DNA of 64,000 bases from an uncultured Acidimicrobiales bacterium (GCA_938002965.1 CALKZY010000032.1:1-64000); one strand, 5' to 3'; positions 35,097 to 44,399 are shown, numbered from the stretch's first letter. Notes: generated from the sequence alone by a model not told the origin. Numbers and translations are program-made.

Positions 35097-35756
35097 GTGA
35101 ACCGCAGTCAATTCCTTGCCGTCGTAGCGATCGTCGCCGTTGTCGGCGCCCTGGTTGTTACCCGACTTCAATCCGGGGCGGAAACAGAAGCAGCTGCTAC
35201 TCCAAGTACCGGCGACTCGGCATCCAACCCGGAGTCGACAGCAGACGAAGCCACATCTGTCGCTGACGCCGAACCAACGGCAGAACCGGAGATCGAGGCG
35301 CCTCCGATTCTTGACCCGAAGCCCGCACTAGTTGGCATCGATGGCTGGATCAACACCGACGCCACCAGCCTCGACGACTTCGATGGTCAGGTTCGAGTAG
35401 TCGAGTTCTGGACCTTCGGTTGCTTCAACTGTAAGAACAGAATCCCGCACACTCAGGAGCTGTACGCCCAATACAAAGATCAGGGTTTGGAGATCATCGG
35501 CATACACGCCCCGGAGTTTGACCGAGAGCGTGATCCGGCAGCCGTCGAGGAGGCAACGGTCCGCCTCGGCATCGACTGGCCGGTGGCGCTCGACACCGAG
35601 AAGACGAACTTCCGATCGTGGCAGACCAACCGCCGGTTCTGGCCCCGGGTGTACGTGCTCGATCAGAACGGTGATGTCCGCTACGACCACATCGGCGAAG
35701 GTGACTACGACGGTCTCGATGACATCGTGGGCGACCTCATCGAAAACGGGCCGTAG
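35097..35756 (+). CDS. membrane-anchored TlpA/ResA-like thioredoxin-fold protein
   Basis: Two GTG codons, 35091 and 35097, are possible; 35097 is preferred because the GGAGG at 35082-35086 is then 10 nt away rather than 4. An N-terminal membrane anchor (FLAVVAIVAVVGALVV) is followed by an acidic Ala/Thr/Glu-rich linker to about residue 70 and a thioredoxin domain with the redox motif WTFGCFNCKNRIP. GLEIIGIHAPEFDRE and the cis-Pro region FWPRVYVLD are also present. It acts outside the membrane, reducing disulfides or supporting cytochrome maturation. Its likely electron donor is the CcdA-like protein encoded 17 bp downstream. Confidence 0.88.
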   Translation: MNRSQFLAVVAIVAVVGALVVTRLQSGAETEAAATPSTGDSASNPESTADEATSVADAEPTAEPEIEAPPILDPKPALVGIDGWINTDATSLDDFDGQVRVVEFWTFGCFNCKNRIPHTQELYAQYKDQGLEIIGIHAPEFDRERDPAAVEEATVRLGIDWPVALDTEKTNFRSWQTNRRFWPRVYVLDQNGDVRYDHIGEGDYDGLDDIVGDLIENGP

Positions 35757-35773
35757 GCCGACGGTTCTTCACG

Positions 35774-36412
35774 ATGTCCACCCTGTCGCTTTTCGGTGAG
35801 GGTTTCGAGTCGGCGCTGCTCACCTGCTCGCTGATTCTTCTGGTTCCCGGCGCCGCTGTCGGACTTACCGCACGCAAAGCCGCCATTCCAGCGATCGCGG
35901 CCTTCTCGCTCGGCGTCCTGGCTTTGTCATGGCTCCGGTTCAGCGCCCGAGGTGGCGGCTTCTCCAACGTCATGATCGCCGCCGCACTCCTGCTGGCCAC
36001 CGTGGCCCTCTTCGCTTCGTTACGTACTTCTCTGTTTGGCGCCCTTCCCGGTCGTGTACTGCACCGCGCTGATGTGGCGGCTCTGCCTGCAGGTTTCGTT
36101 GCCGGTGGAGCGGCGGCCGAGTTGTGGAGGCCGTGCGTCGGCCAGCACTTCGGCCAACTACTCAACGACCTACCAGAACGAGGCCTATCAGGCCTCGTCT
36201 TGATGGCCGTGTACCTAGTTGGGACTCTGTCCCCGCTGGTGGTAGTCGGGGCTCTCCAGCATCTAACACCTGAATCGAAGCGGGACACGATCGAGTCGAT
36301 CGGGGCTGTTGCAGGCGCCATCTTATTGACGTTGTTGGCTTTGACTACCGCCGCCGGCCTGCACGAGGAGCTTGTCAGTCAACTGTTCTTGTGGAGCGTT
36401 GACCGAGTATGA
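35774..36412 (+). CDS. CcdA-like thiol-disulfide membrane transporter
   Basis: The 212-residue protein has about six membrane segments and two cysteines placed like those of CcdA/DsbD-beta: ESALLTCSLILLVPG in the first helix and LWRPCVGQHFGQ in the middle, where canonical family members have a proline-cysteine before helices 1 and 4. It would pass electrons from cytoplasmic thioredoxin to the extracytoplasmic TlpA-like protein encoded just upstream. Sequence similarity to standard CcdA is weak, so the call rests on topology, the cysteine pair and the neighbour. Confidence 0.7.
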   Translation: MSTLSLFGEGFESALLTCSLILLVPGAAVGLTARKAAIPAIAAFSLGVLALSWLRFSARGGGFSNVMIAAALLLATVALFASLRTSLFGALPGRVLHRADVAALPAGFVAGGAAAELWRPCVGQHFGQLLNDLPERGLSGLVLMAVYLVGTLSPLVVVGALQHLTPESKRDTIESIGAVAGAILLTLLALTTAAGLHEELVSQLFLWSVDRV

Positions 36413-36608
36413 GCGCCTCTGATCGCGCTTGGGTCTCCTAGCGAGCGCCGACCCAAGAATCGGCAAACAACCGGGCGAACCACCAAGCTCCGCGCATATG
36501 TTGACATTGGCTCAACACTTATGCGGCGGTCTGTGAGGTCCGGTCGCTGCGTCCGATATCCATCCAGATCGTAACGATCGGGTGGGCACAACTGGCGGGA
36601 GTGATCCC

Positions 36609-37907
36609 ATGTATCTGTCACCTCAAATGAGGAATGGCGTCTTAGCTGTACTTGCCGTTGGATCGGTGCTTTTAGGTGCCGGGCTGATGTGGGCACTCAG
36701 CGGTGACGACAACGACAGCCCGGGGGGAGCGACGGCGGCAGTCGACGATGCGCCTAACACCGTCGTACCTGACCCAGCATTAGCTGGCGAGCCTCCCGAG
36801 CTGGGCGCCCCCGAGCAACCAAACAGCCTCCTGCGGGTTGACGGCCTGGCCAGCGCCACTACGTCGCCGACTTCCACTCTGTTGTCCAGCACGACCTCTA
36901 CAGCGACGACAGCAACGACACTGCCAACGACCGGGCCAACCGTCGTCAATGGCACGGACCCCTCGGAGTCGTCATCCACAACGGCGCCGACGACCGCTCC
37001 GACCACAACAGCCGCCCCTGCGACAACCACCACGGCACCGCAATCCAGCACCACCCGGTCGTCGGGTAACGCCGTCTTCCACCGGGTCACCAAAATACAC
37101 ACCCTGACCTCGGGAACAGTGAACCGGGACACCTGGACCAACGGAGACATCACCTTCTTCGCCCCGCCCGGCAAGGTCAGTCCTGAAGTCGGCATGGAGT
37201 GGACCAGATGGTACGCCCAAGTCGACAGCTTGTACCGCAAGATTTCCAACGACCCCGAATTCGACATCGTCTACCGCCGTCGTGACCCGGTGAACTTCGC
37301 GCCGAACAAGAAGGTGTTGGGAGCGGTTTCGACCTGCGGAGCCGGCTGTGGTAACAAAACCCAGGCCGAGATCGATGAGGGCTTCCTCAACGACATGGTG
37401 GCCAACCCAACTGACAAGTTCCTGCAAGGCCAATGGACGCTGTACTACGAGATGGGCCGAGGCGGCAGACACGAACCGTGGTACGGACGGGCTACCTGGC
37501 CGACAAACACGATTCTGATGCCGCACCTGATGGCCGGGATCGCCTTCCATAGTTTCGGTGGAGACGCGGCGTTAGAAAAGGGCATTGTCGGCAACCTGTC
37601 GCAGGGTCTTCGGGACTGGGAAGCCATGGACAAGGAGTGGGTTGACCACTTCACCGCAGCCGACCAACAGAAGATGGAAGGCGCGCCGGCTTCGCATGAC
37701 CTCATGGCCGCCATGCTCTACCGGGTACTGGCAGAAACCGATGTCGACACTGTGGCCCGGGTAATGGATGAAATGACCAACAAGCCAGAAGCCGCCAACG
37801 CCACTCAGGCCATGTGCGACTTTCAGGACGCGGTCAACTCGCAAACCGGCGGCCGCTTCCGGGACCAGATGAAAGGCCCTTGGGGTCTCCCCGACAGCTG
37901 CCCGTAG
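36609..37907 (+). CDS. anchored extracytoplasmic protein with Thr/Ser-rich linker
   Basis: The ATG at 36609 is preferred over 36582, since a GGCGGGAG lies just before it and the membrane anchor (NGVLAVLAVGSVLLGAGLMW) begins nearby. Residues of about 40-150 are a long linker of Thr, Ser, Ala and Pro. The C-terminal 270 residues are a globular domain that I do not recognise, with four or five cysteines (STCGAGCGN, AMCDFQDA, PDSCP), many Trp/Tyr residues and YYEMGRGGRHEPWYG followed by MAGIAFHSFGGD. The latter faintly recalls peptidase M60-like domains, but no HExxH zinc motif is present. Confidence 0.75.
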   Translation: MYLSPQMRNGVLAVLAVGSVLLGAGLMWALSGDDNDSPGGATAAVDDAPNTVVPDPALAGEPPELGAPEQPNSLLRVDGLASATTSPTSTLLSSTTSTATTATTLPTTGPTVVNGTDPSESSSTTAPTTAPTTTAAPATTTTAPQSSTTRSSGNAVFHRVTKIHTLTSGTVNRDTWTNGDITFFAPPGKVSPEVGMEWTRWYAQVDSLYRKISNDPEFDIVYRRRDPVNFAPNKKVLGAVSTCGAGCGNKTQAEIDEGFLNDMVANPTDKFLQGQWTLYYEMGRGGRHEPWYGRATWPTNTILMPHLMAGIAFHSFGGDAALEKGIVGNLSQGLRDWEAMDKEWVDHFTAADQQKMEGAPASHDLMAAMLYRVLAETDVDTVARVMDEMTNKPEAANATQAMCDFQDAVNSQTGGRFRDQMKGPWGLPDSCP

Positions 37908-37959
37908 CCTGCGCCAAGGCCAAGTCAAGTCTGGCCAACGTCGCGTCGATACAGGCGAT

Positions 37960-39423
37960 ATGCGGGTTCGCAATCGCTTCATTGGAGTCGCCGCCATGCT
38001 GCCAGGCGTGGCTGTGGGCTTGGCATCCTTCGAGGCCGCGGCAGTGCGACCTCTGCTGCTGTTTGTCATCGTGGTGGTGGCCGCATCGTCGTGTCTAGTC
38101 GCAGCGATAAGTCTGGCCGTCGTGGCCCACCGCAATGATCAGGCCGAACTTGGGTTTGTGGCCGCCTTCTTCTTCGCCGCTTCGATGCTGCCTCTAGTCC
38201 ACGGCATCACCGTCCCATCTGTTCTGTATGGAACCAACGCCGCCACCATGACATCGGTCTTTCTGGCGGTTCCGCTCGGCCTCATTGGAATCGGTCCGTC
38301 ACTGATTCGTCGTAGCTCCGTTGGCCGGCGAATCGGCCAACGGTGGCGCCAATGGGTTCTGTGTCATGCGGCGGCGACGACGGCATTGGCCGTTGCGCTG
38401 GTCGCTGTGCCGGATATCCGTCTACACCCAGAGCCGGGGTCAAGCCTTGCCTGGGTGTTCGCCACCGGGTTCTTTGCCGGAACGGTTTTCGCCGGGCAAC
38501 GCCACGCCTGGCTGGCCGATGTGGCCGGACGTCCCGGTCCCGTCGTGATCGGGGTCGGCCTGATTATGGTAGGGACCAGCTCCTTTGCCTTCATCGATAC
38601 CACACCATTCTCGCTCTGGTTCTGGGTGGTGCATGGCATCGACATTCTCGGCGTGTTCCTGGCCACCGTCGGGGGCGTCATTGTCTATCGCCATCGCCAG
38701 CCCATCGGCGAAGTGGTCGGGCCAATCCTGGCGGTCGACCCTCACGCCGCGTTGGAACTCGGCCTCAGCCCGATCGTTCACCGGTTCGTGCGTGACCTGC
38801 AAGCCAAAGACGAGATCACTCGCCATCACGTGGTTCGAACAGCCGATCTTGCCATTGACGTCGCTGTCGAGCTTGGCCTTTCGGCCGAGGTCGTGCGTCG
38901 AACCGGCTTGGCCGCGGTTCTACACGACATCGGCAAGCTTGAGATCCCCGATGAGATCTTGACCAAACCAGGTCGCCTTACCGACGATGAGTTCGCTGTG
39001 ATGCGCGCTCACGCCGAGTTGGGCGGCGAGATGTTGAAGAAGGCGTCAGAGCTATCGGACTTGGTCGACGCTGTGCGGGGACACCACGAACGATTCGACG
39101 GAACCGGGTATCCCGACCGCCTTGCCGGTGAGCAGATTCCCATCGAAGCCAGAATCGTGTCGGCCTGTGATTCCTACGACGCCATGTCCAACACCCGGCA
39201 CTATCGCGTGGGACTTGAGCCGGCGAAGGTGCGGGCGATTCTGTCCGAACATCAAGGAGCCCAGTGGGACCCCCTCGTGGTCAATGCGTTGCTGGCTGTC
39301 ATTGACAACAGGGGACAAACACCGGAACCTCGGCTCGAAAACATCGGCCGCCTGGGAACAGTTGCTGCTGACCGCAAGTTCGGCTGTTCGTGCCTGCCCG
39401 AAGAGGTGCTGGTCGCCGGCTAA
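37960..39423 (+). CDS. membrane HD-GYP domain phosphodiesterase
   Basis: The 487-residue protein has seven or eight membrane helices over residues 1-250 and a cytoplasmic HD-GYP domain. The HD metal motif is LHDIGKLEIPDEIL with His322, and the GYP motif is HHERFDGTGYPDRL starting at His375. Intact motifs suggest an active cyclic-di-GMP (or related) phosphodiesterase controlled by a membrane input domain. A short Cys pair near the end (FGCSCLPEE) is unusual. It stands alone between the anchored protein and the convergent PhyH gene. No GGDEF protein lies in the window. Confidence 0.88.
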   Translation: MRVRNRFIGVAAMLPGVAVGLASFEAAAVRPLLLFVIVVVAASSCLVAAISLAVVAHRNDQAELGFVAAFFFAASMLPLVHGITVPSVLYGTNAATMTSVFLAVPLGLIGIGPSLIRRSSVGRRIGQRWRQWVLCHAAATTALAVALVAVPDIRLHPEPGSSLAWVFATGFFAGTVFAGQRHAWLADVAGRPGPVVIGVGLIMVGTSSFAFIDTTPFSLWFWVVHGIDILGVFLATVGGVIVYRHRQPIGEVVGPILAVDPHAALELGLSPIVHRFVRDLQAKDEITRHHVVRTADLAIDVAVELGLSAEVVRRTGLAAVLHDIGKLEIPDEILTKPGRLTDDEFAVMRAHAELGGEMLKKASELSDLVDAVRGHHERFDGTGYPDRLAGEQIPIEARIVSACDSYDAMSNTRHYRVGLEPAKVRAILSEHQGAQWDPLVVNALLAVIDNRGQTPEPRLENIGRLGTVAADRKFGCSCLPEEVLVAG

Positions 39424-39446
39424 CCGTAGGCGGCGAGTTGCTACCC

Positions 39447-40325
39447 CTAAGCCTTGGCTTGCTGAGAGAAGAACGAGGCCCCGGTGGGGACCTCGGGGTA
39501 GTCCATCTCATAGCTGGAGCATCGAACCCGGTTGGTACGCTCCCCTCTCACCACCTCGCCTTCATAGACGCTTGGCAGATGATTGACCTGCAGCGGCTTC
39601 GAGTCTTCGGCCCGGTACTCGTTGATCAGCAACGTCCGGGCGTGATCCGACGTGTTGGGAGCTGAGCCGTGCAACAACCTGGTGTGCATGAGGCAAGCCG
39701 ATCCGGCCGGGCCGTAGACGGGAACGGCATCGCCGACGTGGGCTGTCTCCACGTCGGTGCTCACAGTGCCGGTGTACACACCGTCATGCCAGTGGTCCCA
39801 CAGCTCGGCCCGATGGGTTCCGGGCACCACGTTGAGTGGGCCGTTCTCCAGCGTGACCTCGTCCAGAAAGAACAGGCAGGCGATCAGGTCCTCATTGGTG
39901 TGAGGCTGAAACATGAAGTCCTGGTGGTACTTAACCTCAGTTGACGCCCCGGGTTGTTTGGCGTTGATCTTGGAATTGTTGAACTCAACATTTGGTCCGA
40001 TCAGCTGCGCCACAGCGTCGAGGGCCCGATTATCCCGCATGACCTTCAGGTAGGCGTCGGACACTTCCATCGGTGACGCCACCCGACGCAGGCGGGGCGC
40101 ATCGGCCGAATGCTCGGGCGCCAAGTCAAACCGGGCCCGACCGGCCAACGTGTCGCCGTAGGGTTCGCGGTGTTGGCGACTCTCCTCGGTCCAGGCATCG
40201 AAATCGGCCACGATGGCTTCAAGCTGTTCGGCCGTGACCGCCTCGGAGAGGAACAGATAGCCGTTGGCCCAGTAAAAGTCGATCTGCTCGGCCGTCAACG
40301 GCCCATCGGTCTGACGCTCAGCCAT
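39447..40325 (-). CDS. phytanoyl-CoA dioxygenase family protein (second copy)
   Basis: The ATG at 40325 is chosen since a TACCAT box lies 7 nt upstream and homology begins soon after (LTAEQIDFYWANGYLFL). The 292-residue Fe(II)/2-oxoglutarate dioxygenase has the HxD motif STEVKYHQDFMFQPH and a distal His in LMHTRLLHGSAPNTSDHAR, whose Arg likely binds 2-oxoglutarate. ACLFFLDEVTLENGPLNVVPG is typical of PhyH. It is unlike the first copy (14673) in detail and probably has another substrate. Upstream on the same strand lies an MFS exporter, so the pair might make or detoxify and export a compound. Confidence 0.9.
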   Translation of the reverse strand: MAERQTDGPLTAEQIDFYWANGYLFLSEAVTAEQLEAIVADFDAWTEESRQHREPYGDTLAGRARFDLAPEHSADAPRLRRVASPMEVSDAYLKVMRDNRALDAVAQLIGPNVEFNNSKINAKQPGASTEVKYHQDFMFQPHTNEDLIACLFFLDEVTLENGPLNVVPGTHRAELWDHWHDGVYTGTVSTDVETAHVGDAVPVYGPAGSACLMHTRLLHGSAPNTSDHARTLLINEYRAEDSKPLQVNHLPSVYEGEVVRGERTNRVRCSSYEMDYPEVPTGASFFSQQAKA

Positions 40326-40332
40326 TCCGCTG

Positions 40333-40338
40333 ATGGTA
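40333..40338 (-). promoter_or_regulatory. putative leaderless -10 box of the second PhyH gene
   Basis: On the minus strand TACCAT lies 7 nt before the ATG at 40325, without a ribosome-binding site. Confidence 0.4.
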
Positions 40339-40400
40339 CGGATCTCCCCGGCATACGACAAACCCTGGCCGGCTGCCGTGGGCCACCGGCTGACCAAGAC

Positions 40401-41849
40401 TCAGCTCATAGCGGCCGAGCGTTCAGTGCGGGTTCCGGTTCGTACCGCAATGGCCAGGGCGACAATGGTGATGCCTATCCCCACTACGTACGTCGCTTGC
40501 CAGCCCTCGATGAAAGCGACGTCGGCACCAACTGTTTCAGCCACGTCGCCGAGAGGAATATCAAAACCCCTGGCAGACATAAACCCGGCAACGACAGCGG
40601 TGGCGCCGGCCTGACCAACCACGCTACCGACGGTTCGAGTGACGTTGGTAAAAGCGCCACCGACCCCAAGGGAGTCAGCGGGCATGGCCCCCATCATCAT
40701 GCTGTTGGCCGGCACGTTCCAGAGTCCTTGACCCAGACCGTTCCCGGTGATGGCCAGACCAACAAGGGCTACAGGTGAATCTTTGCCGACAAACACCAGC
40801 AACGCGAGAACCACAATCTGAAAACCGAGGCCGACCACAATCGGCGAGCGGGGGCCGACCCGGTCGTACATCCGGCCCGAAACCTGGGCACCAACGATCA
40901 TCCCTACCGCAAACAGGGCCAGAAGGCTCCCAACTGTGCTGGTGCCCAACTGCCGTACACCGAGCAGGAAGATCGGGATGAGAAACAAGATGGTGGTAGA
41001 CGCAGTAAACGACACCACGCGAATGAGCGCAGCCCGCCGGAACTCTGACACCCGAAAAACCCGAAGATCAAGCATTGGTGTCGGATGAGCCAGCTCCGTT
41101 CGGACAAAACCGACAAGCAGCGCGACAGCCACGATCGCCGCAGCCAACGCCACGGGAGAACCCAACCCGAACCCGAACGGATCATTGAGGGTGAGCACCA
41201 AGACGGTGATAAACCCGGCGGCCAATACGGCACCCCACCCGTCAAAGGCCCGCCTTTCTGACGACGAGCCAGTCGGCTCAGCCCCGAGACCACGAACGGT
41301 GATAAGGAATACCCCGGCAGTTGGAACGGCCAATAGTAGGAAGAGTGTGTTCCACTCAAGCCGATCCAGGGCCAGGCCACCGAGGAACGGGCCAGCCGCT
41401 GCGCCAAAGGCCACAGCCGTCGTCTGACCGCCGAGAGCCATCCCGCGCTCAGAGGCGGGAAAGGCACCAACCAGAATCCCGGTTCCGACGGCTTGAACCA
41501 GCGTGTTGCCCAGAGCGGTCACGATGCGGGCAGCGATGAGAAACCCAAAGCTCGGCGACAATCCGGTGAGGATCAACCCGGCACCAAACACGGCGATGCC
41601 GAACTGCAGCGTTCGAAACCGGCCGACAACATCGGCCAGCCGACCAAGCGGAAGCAACAAAGCAGCGACGATGAGGGACTCGACGATTACCACCCAGCCG
41701 ACGGTCCGGAGTGTCACGTTGAAATCGTCGGCAATGGCCGCCAGAGCTAGGACCGACACTGTCATGGTGGCCACGGTTATGAAGAACGACGATCCGACGG
41801 CGATCATGACCGCCCATTTGTGCGGTATCGATCTAGACGCTGACACCAT
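40401..41849 (-). CDS. MFS transporter, EmrB/QacA-like (DHA) group
   Basis: The 482-residue protein has about fourteen hydrophobic segments. Motif A-like LGRLADVVGRFRTLQFG lies after helix 2, and an antiporter motif C-like GAAAGPFLGGLALDRLEW in helix 5. These suit a proton-driven drug or metabolite exporter of the DHA2 type. A TACGGT box lies 6 nt before the GTG at 41846, the second codon of the frame, so the true start may be that GTG on a leaderless mRNA. The region upstream contains four 13-bp repeats that could be the operator shared with the divergent sulfotransferase gene. Confidence 0.88.
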   Translation of the reverse strand: MVSASRSIPHKWAVMIAVGSSFFITVATMTVSVLALAAIADDFNVTLRTVGWVVIVESLIVAALLLPLGRLADVVGRFRTLQFGIAVFGAGLILTGLSPSFGFLIAARIVTALGNTLVQAVGTGILVGAFPASERGMALGGQTTAVAFGAAAGPFLGGLALDRLEWNTLFLLLAVPTAGVFLITVRGLGAEPTGSSSERRAFDGWGAVLAAGFITVLVLTLNDPFGFGLGSPVALAAAIVAVALLVGFVRTELAHPTPMLDLRVFRVSEFRRAALIRVVSFTASTTILFLIPIFLLGVRQLGTSTVGSLLALFAVGMIVGAQVSGRMYDRVGPRSPIVVGLGFQIVVLALLVFVGKDSPVALVGLAITGNGLGQGLWNVPANSMMMGAMPADSLGVGGAFTNVTRTVGSVVGQAGATAVVAGFMSARGFDIPLGDVAETVGADVAFIEGWQATYVVGIGITIVALAIAVRTGTRTERSAAMS

Positions 41850-41857
41850 GGCACCGT

Positions 41858-41934
41858 ATCCTCACAGCAGATCCTCACAGCAGATCCTCACAGCAGCCAT
41901 GCTCTCAGCAGATCCTCACAGCAGTCATGCTCTC
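41858..41934. repeat. iteron-like 13-bp repeats between divergent genes
   Basis: ATCCTCACAGCAG occurs at 41858-41870, 41871-41883, 41884-41896 and 41912-41924. The third and fourth copies are each followed by CATGCTCTC (41898-41906 and 41926-41934), giving a 28-bp higher-order repeat. The block fills the gap between the MFS gene (start 41849) and the arylsulfotransferase-like gene (start 42003). Cooperative repressor binding or replication slippage could explain it. Confidence 0.8.
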
Positions 41935-42002
41935 GGTGCGTTCGGCGTGATTGCGGCGGAGCCGCCGACTACGGTGTTGGCCCAACACAGGGGCTCGCAA
42001 AC

Positions 42003-43289
42003 ATGACCGCAGATCAATTCGGACTCGATCAACTCGAAATCAATCAATTCGGGGTCGAACTTGAAATCGAGGTGCTTGCCTCTTCACCTCAACAGCGGGA
42101 CGACGGATTGATTGTGTTGGCTTTGGGCCGCAACACCCGTTCGATCAACAGCACCAGTGAGCGAGAAGTGATCGTTGCCATTGACCGCACCGGCCAGGTT
42201 GTCTGGCAACGGGACATGCCGTTCGGCTTGATGGACTGCCGGCTGTCTCGTTCTAACAGCCTGCTGGTCATGGCCTCCAGCGGCCAGATCGCCGAACTGG
42301 CCCCGGACGGCTCGATGATCGGGCGGTGGTATAGCGAGCTGTACCACCCCGATGGCATCGACGGTGCCATTTCCATGCCCACCTTGAAGTTCCACCACAC
42401 GGTCAACGAGCTTCCGGACAACAAGCTGGTGAGTCTTTCAGCCAGACTGCTGTCGGGAGTCAACGGTGATCCGGACTGGCCCGACACCATGGTCGACACC
42501 GTCATCATCTTCGACCGGGACGGCACCGTGGAGATCGAGTTCCCGCTGACCGACATTCTCGATATTGATCGCCACACCTACGGTCAGTACGTTCCCTATT
42601 GGCCTTTGCAGGGGTGGAACGGTTGCGCCGACTGGAGCCACGGCAACTCAGTGACCGTCGACCCCGCCGACGACAATCTCATTGTCTCACTTCGACACCA
42701 GGACGCCGTAATCAAGGTGACTCGTACCGGTGAGCTGATATGGATCCTGAGCATGGCCGACGGCTGGCGTCCACCGTGGTCCGACAAGCTGCTCACGATC
42801 GACGGCGGGCGACCGTTCACTCATCAACACGATGTGGGATTCACCGACGACGGCACTCTGCTCCTGTTCGACAACGGCACCTCGAGTGCGTTCCCGCCTG
42901 AACCGGTGACCCCGCTAGAGGACCGTGAATCGTTCGCCCTCGGCTACCGCATCGACGCCGAAGCCATGTCGGCCACCGAGGTGTGGCGCTACGGCGGTCA
43001 GGCACTCCCCTACACCAGCTATGTCGGCGGGGTGACTCAAACCCCCAACGGCAACCGCTTCATTGCCTGCACCGGCATCAACACGCTCCCCGACGGAACC
43101 CGCCCCAATTCGCCGCTACACGGAGCCGGCTCAGTCGAGCTGTTCGAGGTGGTCCCCAACGGCGACCACGGCAGCAACCAGGACGAGATCGTCTTCCACG
43201 CCCGTATCGAAGACCCCACAGCCGGAGCCGACCAGGGCTGGAGCGGCTTCCGCCCCCAGTACATCCCAAAGGGCTTCCTGATCGATTGA
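42003..43289 (+). CDS. arylsulfotransferase (ASST)-like beta-propeller protein
   Basis: The 428-residue protein shows a six-bladed-propeller rhythm (EVIVAIDRTGQVVWQRDMP, QIAELAPDGSMIGRW, TVIIFDRDGTVEIEF) and ASST-family histidine segments: PTLKFHHTVNELPDNKL, GCADWSHGNSVTVDP and PFTHQHDVGFTDDGTLLLFDNG. In true aryl-sulfate sulfotransferases such histidines carry and transfer the sulfate group between phenols. No signal peptide is seen, whereas bacterial ASST enzymes are usually periplasmic, so cytoplasmic action or a different reaction is possible. First of three same-strand genes ending with the reductive dehalogenase. Confidence 0.78.
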   Translation: MTADQFGLDQLEINQFGVELEIEVLASSPQQRDDGLIVLALGRNTRSINSTSEREVIVAIDRTGQVVWQRDMPFGLMDCRLSRSNSLLVMASSGQIAELAPDGSMIGRWYSELYHPDGIDGAISMPTLKFHHTVNELPDNKLVSLSARLLSGVNGDPDWPDTMVDTVIIFDRDGTVEIEFPLTDILDIDRHTYGQYVPYWPLQGWNGCADWSHGNSVTVDPADDNLIVSLRHQDAVIKVTRTGELIWILSMADGWRPPWSDKLLTIDGGRPFTHQHDVGFTDDGTLLLFDNGTSSAFPPEPVTPLEDRESFALGYRIDAEAMSATEVWRYGGQALPYTSYVGGVTQTPNGNRFIACTGINTLPDGTRPNSPLHGAGSVELFEVVPNGDHGSNQDEIVFHARIEDPTAGADQGWSGFRPQYIPKGFLID

Positions 43290-43419
43290 TCCCGACGCCC
43301 GGCGCCCTCGCTCAAGCGGCAAGAAGCGCTGGCCAGGGAATCCAGCTGATCGGCCTCACTATGAATGGTCGACGGCAAGATGGTGTACAGATCCGAAACG
43401 TCCTGCGGAGGCTAGAGCG

Positions 43420-44328
43420 ATGGGATTTCTAGAAGCAGATCGCGACCTCACAGAGGTCGGCGACGGAACAGAAGTTGTGATTACGGGAACCGGGGTTCCC
43501 AGCATCAACCCACAGCGGGCCGGTGCCGGTGTGCTGATCCGTTGTGGCGACCTCGTCCTGCACTTCGATGCCGGACGGGCCACCGCCGCCAGGGTGGTCG
43601 AGACCGGCGTGGACATCGCCGACATCAATGCTTTGTTCATCACCCACCACCACTCCGACCATGTAATTGGCCTGCACGACTTTCTTATCGGCCGCTGGGT
43701 GGAGGACGACCTTGGGACCACACCTCAACTGGACATCGTGGCCCCAAACGGGCCGTCCACCCGGTACTGCGAGAAAACGTTCGAGCTGTGGGCCGACGAT
43801 CTGGAGGTCCGTGCCGTCCACAACGGCCGCCAGGCCGACATCAACGCCCGACTACTCGGGTTCGACGTCACCGACGGTGTCACCGAAGTGTGGACCTCCG
43901 GCGACGTGCGCGTATTGGCCGGTCCGGTCCGGCACGAACCGGTGCCAAAGGCGGTCGGCTATCGGGTGGAGACCCCACACGGAGTCATCGCCATCAGCGG
44001 TGACACCAGAGTCTGCCCGGAGGTGGAAGCGCTGGCTGCCGGGGCCGACGTTGTGGTGTATGAAGCCATGCGGACTCAGAAGATCCTTGACTATCCAGCC
44101 GAACTCCACTTCATAGGCGACTATCACGCCGACACGTTCCAGGTCGGGCAGCAAATGGCCGAGATGGCGATTCCGACTCTGCTGTTGACGCACCTGCTGC
44201 CCACGCCGACAACCGAGGCGGAACAACAGGCCTTCGTCGATGACGTCCGGGCCGGGGGCTACACCGGTGATGTCATCGCCTGCGATGACCTGGACGGTGT
44301 GCGCCTAGGTTCGGATAGGAGAAAATGA
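43420..44328 (+). CDS. metallo-beta-lactamase-fold hydrolase (RNase Z/arylsulfatase-like)
   Basis: The 302-residue protein begins with an RNase Z-like loop (GTGVPSINPQRAGAGVLI), carries the zinc motif ITHHHSDHVIGLHDF around residue 70, a metal-bridging Asp in AISGDTRVCPEVE around 192, and a late His in LLTHLLPTPT. This layout suits arylsulfatase AtsA-like or phosphodiesterase-like MBL enzymes. The exosite arm of tRNase Z is not obvious, so tRNA processing is unlikely. A GGAGG ribosome-binding site precedes the ATG at 43420. Co-located with the ASST-like and dehalogenase genes, it may cleave sulfate or lactone bonds of aromatics. Confidence 0.83.
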   Translation: MGFLEADRDLTEVGDGTEVVITGTGVPSINPQRAGAGVLIRCGDLVLHFDAGRATAARVVETGVDIADINALFITHHHSDHVIGLHDFLIGRWVEDDLGTTPQLDIVAPNGPSTRYCEKTFELWADDLEVRAVHNGRQADINARLLGFDVTDGVTEVWTSGDVRVLAGPVRHEPVPKAVGYRVETPHGVIAISGDTRVCPEVEALAAGADVVVYEAMRTQKILDYPAELHFIGDYHADTFQVGQQMAEMAIPTLLLTHLLPTPTTEAEQQAFVDDVRAGGYTGDVIACDDLDGVRLGSDRRK

Positions 44329-44350
44329 CCCCCGAACGATTACTCGGCCG

Positions 44351-44399
44351 GCACATGCCCGCCTACGGAGCACTTTGACTCCGAGGCAAAGCACATGCC
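44351..44399. repeat. direct repeat upstream of the reductive dehalogenase gene
   Basis: GCACATGCC occurs at 44351-44359 and 44391-44399, 40 bp apart, in the 110-bp gap before the dehalogenase start. Two sites about four helical turns apart could suit a looping regulator. No cobalamin riboswitch consensus was recognised in this gap. Confidence 0.35.

Noticed and set aside
36609..37907. Zinc metallopeptidase of the M60 type
   Set aside because: The HExxH motif needed for zinc binding is absent.
41858..41934. CRISPR array
   Set aside because: The 13-bp units are directly tandem, with no spacers of even length and no cas genes nearby.
43420..44328. tRNase Z
   Set aside because: The start loop and zinc motif fit the superfamily, but the flexible-arm region is missing and the neighbours suggest small-molecule metabolism.
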